Shown: positions 7,990-15,184, numbered from the stretch's first letter. The stretch is DNA of 16,081 nt from Clostridiales bacterium (GCA_003538975.1 DPQQ01000008.1:37233-53313), one strand, 5' to 3'. The notes: a model not told the origin generated them from the letters alone. Numbers and translations are program-made.

Positions 7990-8087
7990 TTTTGTTTCCC
8001 CCTTATGCGGACGTAATTTTTATTAAATATTCAGTTGTAATTTATTAAGTTTATCTTTTGCGGAAGTCCCTTTTGTGTTTTACAGTC

Positions 8088-8100
8088 CGACGATTCGTCG
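8088..8100. repeat. 13-base palindrome in the EF-G-like leader
   Basis: CGACGATTCGTCG is a perfect odd-length palindrome centred on T8094. It falls about 30 bases downstream of the predicted transcript start of the EF-G-like gene, inside a leader of about 140 bases. It could be an operator or a small hairpin; no protein can be named. Confidence 0.3.
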
Positions 8101-8137
8101 CTTTTTGAACTCCGCTAAAATCATTTTCCTTGCTTAT

Positions 8138-8166
8138 ATTATATAATATCTTTTTTCGTTTTTCAA
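8138..8166 (-). promoter_or_regulatory. Sigma-A-type promoter of the EF-G-like gene
   Basis: On the minus strand TTGAAA (8166-8161) and a perfect TATAAT (8143-8138) are 17 bases apart. The transcript would start near 8131, giving a leader of roughly 140 bases before the ATG at 7989, long for this window. No known riboswitch or T-box was recognised in that leader. Confidence 0.78.
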
Positions 8167-8206
8167 TACCCTTTTTAAAATTTTACCGCTCAATTTAAAA
8201 AGAAAG

Positions 8207-8227
8207 CGCCGCCGCTTGTCGGCGGCG
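8207..8227 (-). terminator. Intrinsic terminator of the sigma-factor operon
   Basis: On the minus strand CGCCGCCG and CGGCGGCG form an 8-bp all-GC stem with a 5-base loop, followed by CTTTCTTTTT. It begins 17 bases after the stop of the YlmC/YmxH-like gene and so closes the spoIIGA-sigE-sigG transcript, just upstream of the promoter of the EF-G-like gene. Confidence 0.88.
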
Positions 8228-8244
8228 GACTTACGGTTATAATT

Positions 8245-8616
8245 TTATTCGTAAAACGAAGAAGGATCGAGTGGCTCTCCAAAGTCCCTTCTTTCAGGGG
8301 CTTTCGGCGGACACTGCGGAAAAATCGGCGCGCACGGATCGCACGGATTACAAGGCTTAAGCTTCGGTTCCGGTTTTTTTGCATTCAGGTCGACCAGAAT
8401 AACGTCCGTTCCTATCTTTTTTATCTTATAATCTTCGATAAACAGTTTTTCGTAAAATCCGAATACGTTAAAAATCGACTTCTTTGCGGGGACGGTTATC
8501 CCCGTTATAACGCCGCGCGGAAACGAAAACGTCATATCGACGATTTTCCCGAAGCATTTCCCGTCCGTTACGCTGACGACTTCGCGTTTTTGTAAATCGC
8601 AGTAACTGAGTTCCAT
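8245..8616 (-). CDS. YlmC/YmxH-family PRC-barrel sporulation protein with Pro/Cys-rich tail
   Basis: 123 residues. The first 78 or so form a PRC-barrel-like small beta domain (LSYCDLQKREVVSV, then DGKCFGKIVDMTF, GVITGITVP, and IGTDVILVDL), as in the YlmC/YmxH proteins found next to sigG in Clostridia and Bacilli. Family members are usually about 80-95 residues. Here a 45-residue extension carries Cys89, Cys92, Cys95 and Cys102 between prolines, plus Cys6 and Cys21 in the barrel. The molecular role of the family is not established; genetic context ties it to sporulation. It starts 70 bases after sigG with GGGGGCGG before the ATG, and a strong terminator follows. Function of the tail is unknown: metal binding or disulfide cross-linking are conjectures. 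Confidence 0.8.
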   Translation of the reverse strand: MELSYCDLQKREVVSVTDGKCFGKIVDMTFSFPRGVITGITVPAKKSIFNVFGFYEKLFIEDYKIKKIGTDVILVDLNAKKPEPKLKPCNPCDPCAPIFPQCPPKAPERRDFGEPLDPSSFYE

Positions 8617-8651
8617 ATTTCCGCCCCCGTGACACGAGATATTCCTTTATT

Positions 8652-8682
8652 ATTCTATGCGGCGGTGATAAATTATAATACA
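8652..8682 (-). promoter_or_regulatory. Candidate promoter between sigG and the YlmC/YmxH-like gene
   Basis: In the 70-base gap the minus strand carries CATAGAAT (8659-8652), close to the CATACAnT -10 of sigma-E and also similar to the sigma-G -10. TGTATTA (8682-8676) lies upstream but fits the -35 consensus of either factor poorly. A TATAAT at 8677-8672 could instead serve a vegetative promoter, without a good -35. Weak evidence. Confidence 0.22.
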
Positions 8683-8686
8683 AAAT

Positions 8687-9454
8687 TTACGAAATCTTTT
8701 TCTTCATTTCTTTAAGAGCATTCTTTTCGAGACGACTGACCTGCGCTTGCGAAATTCCCACTTCTTCCGAAATTTCGGTCTGCGTTTTGCCCATAAAGTA
8801 GCGAAGAGTAACTATCTTGCGTTCGCGTTCCGGTAAAAGCGCGAGAGCCTTTTTAAGGTCGAGCTTGTTTACGGCTTCGTCTTCGGCTTTATCGCCGTCG
8901 GTAACCTGATCCATAAGAAGAAGTTCGTCTCCGTTATCCGAATATACCGGATCGTACAGCGAAACCGTATCCGAAATCGCGTCCATTGCGTAAGTCACGT
9001 CGAACACAGCCACGCCGAGTTCTTCGGCGACGTCTTCGGGACGGGCTTCTTTTCCCGAATATTCCAGTCTTTCGCGAGCCTTCAACGCTTTATACGCAGT
9101 ATCTCTTATCGAACGCGGGATTCTCAGCGAATTTGAAGTCCTTAAATTTCTTCTTATTTCTCCTATAATCATAGGCACCGCATAGGTCGAAAACTGCACG
9201 TTAAGATCGGAATTAAAGTTATCTGTCGCCTTTATAAGACCTATGCACCCAGCCTGAAAAATATCGTCCGCGTCGGCGCGCTTGCCATAAAACTTTTTCA
9301 CTACCGAAAGCACCAGCCTCACGTTCGCTATAAGGAATGTTTCCCTTGCCGTTTCGTCTCCCGCCGCTATTCTTTTTAATAGTTCGGTCTGCTCGCTGCC
9401 GGAAAGTCTCGGAAGCGACGAAGTGTTTATGCCGGAAATTTCAACTCTGTTCAT
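8687..9454 (-). CDS. sigG: RNA polymerase sporulation sigma factor SigG (forespore-specific)
   Basis: 255 residues, the usual length. The N-terminus RVEISGINTSSLPRL closely follows the conserved start of B. subtilis SigG (KVEICGVDTSKLPVL). Region 2 spans about 39-108 (NVRLVLSVVKKF, DDIFQAGCIGLIKATDNF, FSTYAVPMIIGEIRR), and the region 4 helix-turn-helix lies near the end (TQTEISEEVGISQAQVSRLEK). SigG directs late forespore transcription after engulfment, including germination receptor, SASP and DNA-protection genes in spore formers. AGGAGA lies five bases before the ATG. It follows sigE by 71 bases, the classical arrangement, and precedes the YlmC/YmxH-like gene. In B. subtilis sigG has its own sigma-F promoter besides read-through; no convincing one was found here. 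The N-terminal motif separates it from SigF. Complete, with no oddity. Confidence 0.96.
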   Translation of the reverse strand: MNRVEISGINTSSLPRLSGSEQTELLKRIAAGDETARETFLIANVRLVLSVVKKFYGKRADADDIFQAGCIGLIKATDNFNSDLNVQFSTYAVPMIIGEIRRNLRTSNSLRIPRSIRDTAYKALKARERLEYSGKEARPEDVAEELGVAVFDVTYAMDAISDTVSLYDPVYSDNGDELLLMDQVTDGDKAEDEAVNKLDLKKALALLPERERKIVTLRYFMGKTQTEISEEVGISQAQVSRLEKNALKEMKKKIS

Positions 9455-9525
9455 ACTTTTCTCCTATGTAAATACTAAAATTTCGCATAAACAGATATAA
9501 AGTATTATTCTTAATTAAAAAAATT

Positions 9526-10245
9526 TTATACCATTTTAGAGAGTTCTTTTTTCAGCTTTACGAGAATCCGCTTCTCGAGTCTCGATATATAGCTTTGCGA
9601 AATCCCGAGAAGATCCGCAACTTCTCTCTGTGTAAGTTCGTCCTTCCCCGATAATCCGTACCTTAGTTCCACTATAACTCTTTCCCTTTCGGGGAGCTTC
9701 GATACCACGAGTTTCAATGCTTCTTCTTCCTTCTTTTCCTGCAAACGTGAAAACGCCGTGTCTTCGTCGGAAGTCAGGACGTCCGAAAGCAAAAGTTCGT
9801 TGCCTTCGTTATCGGCGGAAAGCGGCTCGTCGAACGACACTTCCGCCCGAAGCTTCGAAATTCTTCTCAAATACATCAGAATTTCGTTCTCTATACAGCG
9901 CGAAGCGTAAGTAGCGAGCTTTATCTTTTTTTCGGGATCGAAAGATTTTACAGCCTTTATCAACCCTATCGCGCCGATGGAAATAAGATCGTCGAGATCA
10001 ACGCCCGTGTTCTCGAACTTACGCGCTATGTATACGACGAGTCTTAAATTATGTTCGACCAGCTTGTCGCAAGCCGTCTTGTCCCCGCCGATAAGCTTAT
10101 TCAGTTCTTCTCTTTCCGCTTCTTCCGAATACGGTTCCGGGAGCGCTTCGCCCGCGCCCATATAATCGAAGTCATTCGAAAAAGCAGATTTTTCGCCTGA
10201 TATTTTACCGAATATTTTTAATAAAAAATTTCTTAATTTTCCCAT
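9526..10245 (-). CDS. sigE: RNA polymerase sporulation sigma factor SigE precursor (mother-cell)
   Basis: 239 residues, matching pro-sigma-E. The first 28 or so form a basic/hydrophobic pro-sequence ending DFDYMGAGEALP; Tyr28 corresponds to the region where SpoIIGA cuts the B. subtilis protein (before IGGSEALP). Region 2 is almost identical to the family: HNLRLVVYIARKFENTG at 65-81, DLISIGAIGLIKAV, and KKIKLATYASRCIENEILMY at 106-125. The region 4 helix-turn-helix near the C-terminus reads TQREVADLLGISQSYISRLEK. SigE drives early mother-cell gene expression. GGTGG lies four bases before the ATG. The gene starts 27 bases after spoIIGA stops, so the protease and its substrate are co-transcribed, as in other spore formers. 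Complete. Confidence 0.97.
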   Translation of the reverse strand: MGKLRNFLLKIFGKISGEKSAFSNDFDYMGAGEALPEPYSEEAEREELNKLIGGDKTACDKLVEHNLRLVVYIARKFENTGVDLDDLISIGAIGLIKAVKSFDPEKKIKLATYASRCIENEILMYLRRISKLRAEVSFDEPLSADNEGNELLLSDVLTSDEDTAFSRLQEKKEEEALKLVVSKLPERERVIVELRYGLSGKDELTQREVADLLGISQSYISRLEKRILVKLKKELSKMV

Positions 10246-10272
10246 TTTTCCACCATGTCGGGCATTAAATAT

Positions 10273-11052
10273 CTATACAAAACTTCCGTGAAGAATTATA
10301 CGCGACTTATATTCTCTTTCCGTTAAAGCAAGCCCTACGTTTTTATATATACGCGTAGTTTGTCCGTTTGATATTATAATTTCGGCATTTAATAAAATTT
10401 TCGTCTTTTTTTCGCCCGAAAAACTGTTTATCGTAATTTCTTCGGCTTCCGAAAGAGACGCACCCGAGAGTTCTTTTTTAAGCGTTTCCGAAAACTTTTT
10501 ATCGCACACGCATACGGGAACAAACCCGAAATATACTGCGTTTCCGCTGTCCAGAAATCCGTCCGCAAAAAAGTTTTTGCCCGAAAGTTTTATTTCGCAC
10601 CGATACGAAAAGTTTTTTAATTCATTGGTTTTTACTATAATTTTCAGTAAAATTAGCGTTAAAAAAAAGATAATAACAGCGGGAATAAATTCTAACGCTA
10701 TGAACAGTTCGTCAAACTTTTCCGGGAGAAGCACGGCGTTTTTTATCGCATACATACATCCGCCGAATAAAAACGTGAATGCGACGAATACCGAAAAGTG
10801 CTTTATCGTAGTTAAAAAGTTTTCTTTCACCGCGATAAACGACAGCAAAATTCCAGATAGAATTTTAAAAAATATCAGAAATCCGTTTTCGGAAAACAGC
10901 GGATAACACAACGAAAGTACCGCTCCGATAAGCGAAGCGATAAAAATTCTTAAACCGACGATTCTTAACCTCGTTACCTTCGCCGCTGCGGACAAAAGAG
11001 ACATATCTATTATAAAATTGTTAAAAAGAACATATTCGATATAGACGGTCAT
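10273..11052 (-). CDS. spoIIGA: SpoIIGA, sigma-E processing aspartic peptidase
   Basis: 259 residues, somewhat shorter than B. subtilis SpoIIGA (309). The N-terminal half is membrane-embedded, with hydrophobic stretches at about 4-24, 30-50, 57-76, 86-106 and 119-141. The C-terminal half is a soluble aspartic-protease-like domain with FLDSGN at 166-171, whose Asp168 is the expected catalytic residue. SpoIIGA sits in the forming septum and removes the sigma-E pro-sequence after the forespore signal SpoIIR. Sequence identity to the family is low, as usual, but the N-terminal pattern (MTVYIEYVLFNNFIIDMSLL), the DSGN motif and adjacency to sigE make the call firm. The ribosome binding site is weak (TTAGGC). 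A Spo0A-like box lies 63-71 bases upstream of the ATG, behind the hemW terminator, so this gene probably begins the sporulation transcript. Confidence 0.94.
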   Translation of the reverse strand: MTVYIEYVLFNNFIIDMSLLSAAAKVTRLRIVGLRIFIASLIGAVLSLCYPLFSENGFLIFFKILSGILLSFIAVKENFLTTIKHFSVFVAFTFLFGGCMYAIKNAVLLPEKFDELFIALEFIPAVIIFFLTLILLKIIVKTNELKNFSYRCEIKLSGKNFFADGFLDSGNAVYFGFVPVCVCDKKFSETLKKELSGASLSEAEEITINSFSGEKKTKILLNAEIIISNGQTTRIYKNVGLALTEREYKSRIILHGSFV

Positions 11053-11114
11053 ATAAAAAGCCTAACATCGTTTTTTAACCGTATTTTTATGCTTTTTGGA
11101 CCTTTTTTTGCTAT

Positions 11115-11123
11115 TTTGTCGAA
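11115..11123 (+). promoter_or_regulatory. Candidate Spo0A box (TTTGTCGAA) upstream of spoIIGA
   Basis: TTTGTCGAA on the plus strand contains TGTCGAA, a perfect match to the Spo0A binding core as established in Bacillus. On the transcribed (minus) strand the same bases include TCGACA, five of six matches to a sigma-A -35, and CATAAA lies 25 bases further toward the gene, a long spacing reminiscent of the atypical spacing of the B. subtilis spoIIG promoter (22 bases). The box begins 63 bases upstream of the spoIIGA ATG. Position and function fit; binding is not shown. Confidence 0.6.
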
Positions 11124-11138
11124 TTACCGCCGCATTTT

Positions 11139-11183
11139 AAGTATAGAAAAGAGCCTGCGGCATGCAGGCTCTTTTCTATACTT
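11139..11183 (-). terminator. 20-bp perfect hairpin terminating the lepA-hemW transcript
   Basis: Two perfectly complementary 20-base arms (11139-11158 and 11164-11183) flank a 5-base loop. The inner 12 bp (AAAAGAGCCTGC / GCAGGCTCTTTT) form a classical A-tract/T-tract terminator; the outer 8 bp (AAGTATAG / CTATACTT) extend it. It begins eight bases after the hemW stop and insulates the spoIIGA promoter region. On the plus strand the right arm is followed by two further T, so it could work in both directions. Confidence 0.9.
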
Positions 11184-11190
11184 TTATAAA

Positions 11191-12303
11191 TTATTCTTTC
11201 ATAAAATCGACTATAATTCCGTTTTCGACGTACATATATTCGGGTTTTACGGCAAGGAATCCGTCCTTTTCGACTAAAAAGTCTTTATTCTTTTCGTAAG
11301 AATCCTTAAAATACTCCTTGAAATCTATACCGAAATCGTCCTTGAACTTTTTAAGCGAAAATCCCTTTTCGAGTCTTAATCCGAGCATGACCGTTTCAAA
11401 CATTTCATCTTCGACGGTAAGCGTTTCGGAAGCGGCTTCCGGATTTTTGTCCGCTATAATCATATTCATGTATTCGTCGAGCTTTTTTACGTTGGTAAAG
11501 CGACGGTTCCCTATAAGACTCGAAGCCGAAGCGCCCATCCCTATATAATCGCCCCTTGTCCAGTAAGTCATGTTATGACGCGATTCGTACCCCGGGAACG
11601 CAAAGTTAGAGACTTCATATCTATTCAATCCCTTTTCTTTAAGGTAACAGACGAGTTTAGAGTAAATATCCGCAACTTCGTCGTCGGACAAAAGTTCTCC
11701 GTTTAAGTAATCGGTATAAACAGGCGTGCCTTCTTCGGGAGTAAGGGCGTATGCCGAAATATGTTTCGCCCCGCACGCAAGAGCGAGATCAACGGTGCGT
11801 TTAACGTTGTCGTAAGTCTGATCGTGCAGTCCTATAAGAACGTCCGCCGAAAAATTTTCGCCTTTTAACAGTTCCGTACAGTGAACGAAGTCTCTCGCCG
11901 TGTGTATACGGTTGAGTCTTTTAAGCTGATCGTCGAACCCAGTCTGCAAACCTATGCTGAAGCGGTTTATTCCGGCTTCCTTATAAACTTTTATCTTGTT
12001 TTCGTCCACCGTTCCCGGATTCATCTCTATAGTTATTTCGGGATCGGACGACAAAGTGAAAAAGTTTCGTATCTGCTTCATCGCGCCGGCTATGTATTCG
12101 GGCGGAACGATCGAAGGCGTGCCGCCGCCGAAGTACACGGTATCGAAAGTCTTCCCCTGAAGCTGCATGCCTCTTCCTTTGATCTCGCGATAAAGACACG
12201 CAAAATACGCTTCTTTTTTATCGAGTTCTTTAGGATACGAGCAAAAATCGCAATAGGTACATTTTTGCTTGCAGAACGGAACATGTATATATATTCCAGC
12301 CAT
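11191..12303 (-). CDS. hemW: HemW, radical SAM haem chaperone (formerly oxygen-independent coproporphyrinogen III oxidase-like)
   Basis: 370 residues, typical of HemW and shorter than true HemN. The radical SAM cluster motif is at Cys11, Cys15 and Cys18 (PFCKQKCTYCDF), followed by a further Cys21; the SAM-binding FGGGTPS lies at 58-64 and the HemW hallmark HNMTYW at 243-248. HemW proteins bind haem and are linked to haem delivery to respiratory enzymes; the E. coli and Lactococcus proteins lack coproporphyrinogen oxidase activity. The protein starts right at the cluster domain (MAGIYIHVPF), as HemW does, without the HemN N-terminal extension. AGGAG lies six or seven bases before the ATG. It lies downstream of lepA, as in many Bacillota where lepA and hemW adjoin, but here an acyltransferase gene separates them. 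A strong terminator follows. Confidence 0.94.
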   Translation of the reverse strand: MAGIYIHVPFCKQKCTYCDFCSYPKELDKKEAYFACLYREIKGRGMQLQGKTFDTVYFGGGTPSIVPPEYIAGAMKQIRNFFTLSSDPEITIEMNPGTVDENKIKVYKEAGINRFSIGLQTGFDDQLKRLNRIHTARDFVHCTELLKGENFSADVLIGLHDQTYDNVKRTVDLALACGAKHISAYALTPEEGTPVYTDYLNGELLSDDEVADIYSKLVCYLKEKGLNRYEVSNFAFPGYESRHNMTYWTRGDYIGMGASASSLIGNRRFTNVKKLDEYMNMIIADKNPEAASETLTVEDEMFETVMLGLRLEKGFSLKKFKDDFGIDFKEYFKDSYEKNKDFLVEKDGFLAVKPEYMYVENGIIVDFMKE

Positions 12304-12381
12304 TTCATTCTCCTCAGGGCAAGCTCGCCCCGTTTTTGTATAATTTTATTGCATTTTCCTTTTATATTTATCGCTTTACTT

Positions 12382-13227
12382 TTATAAAACGCCCGCCGCA
12401 ATCAGAACGTATATTATTGCGACAAATATTCCCTGGCTTACAAAATACCATATAAGGGACGTTCTTCCGATAAAAGTTATCGGCGAAAGTATTTTTTCTG
12501 CGACGGGGCTGTAATGAATTTTCGGCTTTTTGTCCGCATAAAAGGTCTTACCGAAAAACATTCCGATAAAAAAGTATCCTAAGTACGGCAGTATCGGAAA
12601 ATAATCAGCCGTTTTACCCGAATAAAAATATCTCTCGTCGAATACCAGAAAGAACAGCTTATCCGACAGCCAATTTATTTTGTAGATATAAAGCAAGCCG
12701 ATAACCGACAGAATAATTCCCGTTACCAGATAAATCCACGGCTTAGTGTTAACCTTTTCTAAAAGAAACACCGCAAAATAGCACACCGCAAAGGCGTATA
12801 AAACGCCTATCGTTATTTTGCAATTCATGTTCAGTATTTTTTCCGCGATAAACGTTGCGATAAACAACAGAACCGCATAAACGCTCATTTTTATCGCGCG
12901 TTTAAGTTTGTTTTTCGAAAACACGGTAACGAGTCCCGATAAGGCGAAAAACAAAAAAAGCACGACGGGATGAGCTATTTTTCTGTACAGACCGTTCCAG
13001 TATCTCAAAGAAAAACTTAATAGATTTTTGCCTGCGACGGTAGAAAAGTCGCCCCCGAACATTCCCCATGCATCGAACATGAAGTGATCGAAAAACACCC
13101 ACAGCATTAAAAGTCCGCGGAGAAGATCGAGCGAAACGTTTCTTTCTTTTTTTCTGTTTATTTTCCCTGTTTTTTCATTTGTATGCGGTACGGTTTCGAC
13201 GATACAGGTATTATCCGGATTTTCCAT
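12382..13227 (-). CDS. HGSNAT/DUF1624-type integral membrane acyltransferase
   Basis: 281 residues from the ATG at 13227. The frame stays open for 55 further codons upstream, but those overlap the end of lepA and look non-biological (Arg/Lys-rich), while AAGGGG lies 12 bases before the chosen ATG, only 23 bases after the lepA stop. The first 28 residues are polar; then RNVSLDLLRGLLMLWVFFDH starts the membrane region, the hallmark of the heparan-alpha-glucosaminide N-acetyltransferase catalytic family (DUF1624/YeiB-like). Another family-like stretch is ALSGLVTVFSKNKLKRAIK at about 95-113, and PILPYLGYFFIGMFFGK at 211-227 and SPITFIGRTSLIWYF at 248-262 resemble conserved later helices. About seven membrane segments are visible. 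Bacterial members probably transfer acyl groups to envelope glycans, but the substrate is unknown. Likely co-transcribed with lepA and hemW. Confidence 0.8.
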   Translation of the reverse strand: MENPDNTCIVETVPHTNEKTGKINRKKERNVSLDLLRGLLMLWVFFDHFMFDAWGMFGGDFSTVAGKNLLSFSLRYWNGLYRKIAHPVVLFLFFALSGLVTVFSKNKLKRAIKMSVYAVLLFIATFIAEKILNMNCKITIGVLYAFAVCYFAVFLLEKVNTKPWIYLVTGIILSVIGLLYIYKINWLSDKLFFLVFDERYFYSGKTADYFPILPYLGYFFIGMFFGKTFYADKKPKIHYSPVAEKILSPITFIGRTSLIWYFVSQGIFVAIIYVLIAAGVL

Positions 13228-13250
13228 AACTTCACATTTCCCCTTAAAAA

Positions 13251-15065
13251 TCAATCGTCCGAATCTGTCTTTAATATTTCGATAAACGCTTCCGAAGGTA
13301 TATCGACCGAGCCTATGCGGCGCATCTTCTTTTTGCCTTCTTTCTGCTTTTCGAGAAGCTTTTTCTTTCTCGTGACGTCGCCGCCGTAGCATTTTGCGAG
13401 TACGTCTTTGCGGTAAGCCTTGACCGTTTCTCTCGCGATTATTTTACCGCCGATGCAAGCCTGAACGGGAACTTCGAACATCTGTCTCGGAATAACGTCT
13501 TTAAGTCTTTCGGCCATAGCTCTTCCGCGTTCGTAAGCCTTGTCGGCGTGTACGATACAGGAGAGCGCGTCGCATATTTCGCCGTTGAGCATCATGTCGA
13601 GTTTAACGAGTTTGCTTTCCTGATACCCCGCCATTTCGTAATCGAACGAAGCGTAACCTTTCGTTTTGGATTTAAGAGTATCGAAAAAATCGTAAACGAT
13701 TTCGTTAAGCGGCAGAATATATTTGAGCTGAACTCTCGTTTTTTCGAGATAAATAAGGTCTTTGTAAACGCCTCGTTTGTTCATGCAGAGTTCCATTATC
13801 GGACCGACGTATTCGGGCGGAGTGAAAATACTCGCGTCTATAACCGGTTCTTCCATCTTCTCTATCTCTGTAACCGGCGGAAGATGGGTGGGATTGTTAA
13901 CCACTTCCATCGTTCCGTCCGTTTTATAAACTTTGTACGAAACCGACGGCGCGGTGGTAACTATATCGAGGTTGAATTCTCTTTCTATTCTCTCCTGAAT
14001 AATCTCCATATGGAGAAGTCCCAAAAAACCGCATCTGAACCCGAATCCCAATGCCTGCGAATTATCCGGCTCGAATTCCAGCGCGGCGTCGTTAAGTTTG
14101 AGCTTTAAAAGGGCGTCTTTAAGATCGGGGAACTTCGATCCGTCGAGCGGATACACGCCCGAAAAGACCACCGGAAGAGCTTCCTTATATCCGGGGAGCG
14201 GTTCGGGAGTCGGGTTGTAAAAATCGGTTATCGTATCGCCGACGTGAACGTCCTGTATATCTTTTATCGAAGCGGCTATATACCCGACTTCGCCGGCGGA
14301 AAGATCGTCCGTCTTAAAAAGTTTCGGAGCGAAAACGCCGACTTCGGTAACGTCGAAAACTTTATCCGACTTGAACGTTTTTATTTTATCCCCTACCTTA
14401 ACGGTGCCATCTTTTATTCTTACAAAGCATATTACGCCCTTGAAATTATCGTAATAGCTGTCGAAGATAAGAGCTTTCAAAGGAGCGTTTTCGTCCCCGA
14501 CCGGAGCGGGAACTGATTTTACGATATATTCGAGAACCTGATCGACGTTGAGTCCCGTTTTTGCGGAAATAAGCGGAGCTTCCGATGTATCGAGACCGAT
14601 AACGTCTTCTATCTCCTTTTTTACTTCTTCGGGACGGGCGGACGGAAGGTCCATTTTGTTTATAACCGGGAGAATTTCGAGATTGTTTTCGAGCGCGAGA
14701 TAAACGTTGGCGAGAGTCTGCGCTTCAACCCCCTGCGAAGCGTCCACTATTAAAATGGCTCCTTCGCACGCTGCGAGCGAGCGGGAAACTTCGTAAGTGA
14801 AGTCCACGTGTCCCGGAGTATCGATAAGATTAAAAACATATTCTTTGCCGTCTTTCGCATTATAAAACATTCTCACGGGAGTAAGTTTTATCGTAATGCC
14901 GCGTTCCCTTTCAAGATCCATGTTATCGAGAAGCTGATCTTCCATATCTCTCTTGCTGACCTGCCCGGTCATTTCGATAAGACGATCTGCGAGAGTCGAT
15001 TTGCCGTGGTCGATATGCGCTATAATGCAGAAATTGCGGATGTGTTCTTTTGAAATTTTTGCCAT
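13251..15065 (-). CDS. lepA: LepA, elongation factor 4 (ribosomal back-translocase GTPase)
   Basis: 604 residues, full length. G1 is AHIDHGKST at 16-24, switch I RERGITI at 53-59, G3 DTPGH at 82-86 with the catalytic His86, and G4 NKMD at 136-139, all canonical, unlike the EF-G-like protein in this window. EF-G-like domains II, III and V follow, and the LepA-specific C-terminal domain is present, including CYGGDVTRKKKLLEKQKEG and the closing MRRIGSVDIPSEAFIEIL. LepA acts on stalled or misplaced ribosomes and in 30S assembly, associated with the membrane or cytoplasm. A weak GGGA lies before the ATG. A strong promoter is seen at 15130-15158, making lepA the first gene of a unit with the acyltransferase and hemW. 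Confidence 0.98.
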   Translation of the reverse strand: MAKISKEHIRNFCIIAHIDHGKSTLADRLIEMTGQVSKRDMEDQLLDNMDLERERGITIKLTPVRMFYNAKDGKEYVFNLIDTPGHVDFTYEVSRSLAACEGAILIVDASQGVEAQTLANVYLALENNLEILPVINKMDLPSARPEEVKKEIEDVIGLDTSEAPLISAKTGLNVDQVLEYIVKSVPAPVGDENAPLKALIFDSYYDNFKGVICFVRIKDGTVKVGDKIKTFKSDKVFDVTEVGVFAPKLFKTDDLSAGEVGYIAASIKDIQDVHVGDTITDFYNPTPEPLPGYKEALPVVFSGVYPLDGSKFPDLKDALLKLKLNDAALEFEPDNSQALGFGFRCGFLGLLHMEIIQERIEREFNLDIVTTAPSVSYKVYKTDGTMEVVNNPTHLPPVTEIEKMEEPVIDASIFTPPEYVGPIMELCMNKRGVYKDLIYLEKTRVQLKYILPLNEIVYDFFDTLKSKTKGYASFDYEMAGYQESKLVKLDMMLNGEICDALSCIVHADKAYERGRAMAERLKDVIPRQMFEVPVQACIGGKIIARETVKAYRKDVLAKCYGGDVTRKKKLLEKQKEGKKKMRRIGSVDIPSEAFIEILKTDSDD

Positions 15066-15129
15066 AAATATTCCCGTTTAAGTTAAAAAATCGGTTTAAT
15101 TACATTCGTAATGATTCCGTAATATTTTT

Positions 15130-15158
15130 ATTATAATATTTTAAGGCGATTTTTGCAA
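15130..15158 (-). promoter_or_regulatory. Sigma-A-type promoter of lepA
   Basis: On the minus strand TTGCAA (15158-15153) and TATAAT (15135-15130) are exactly 17 bases apart. The transcript would start near 15123, giving a leader of about 58 bases to the ATG at 15065. Confidence 0.8.
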
Positions 15159-15174
15159 GTATTACCGATATTTT

Positions 15175-15184
15175 AAGTATACTT
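15175..15184. repeat. Palindrome AAGTATACTT between divergent promoters
   Basis: A perfect 10-base palindrome lying 16 bases upstream of the lepA -35 and 36 bases upstream of the -35 of the divergent phosphodiesterase gene. AT-rich DNA makes short palindromes common, so a regulator site is only possible. Confidence 0.25.

Noticed and set aside
7990..8130. Riboswitch or T-box in the long leader of the EF-G-like gene
   Set aside because: No T-box sequence, no known aptamer core and no leader terminator/antiterminator pair were recognised; only a 13-base palindrome stands out.
9455..9525. Sigma-F or sigma-G promoter between sigE and sigG
   Set aside because: The 71-base gap was read for GYATA/GGnnAnAnT and CATnnTA patterns; only poor matches with wrong spacing were found.
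12312..12337. Plus-strand hairpin GGGC-AAGCTC-GCCC followed by five T, resembling a terminator
   Set aside because: There is no plus-strand gene upstream, the stem is only four to five pairs, and on the minus strand it lies in the hemW leader with no T run after it.
12090..12401. 103-codon minus-strand frame overlapping the start of hemW
   Set aside because: It is the shadow of the hemW coding strand in another frame; basic, low-complexity translation and no family motif.
13228..13392. Longer N-terminus for the membrane acyltransferase
   Set aside because: It overlaps the end of lepA in another frame, is Arg/Lys-rich without family similarity, and a better start lies at 13227.
13548..14108. 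186-codon plus-strand frame opposite lepA
   Set aside because: Antisense shadow of lepA; LepA is intact on the other strand and explains the composition.
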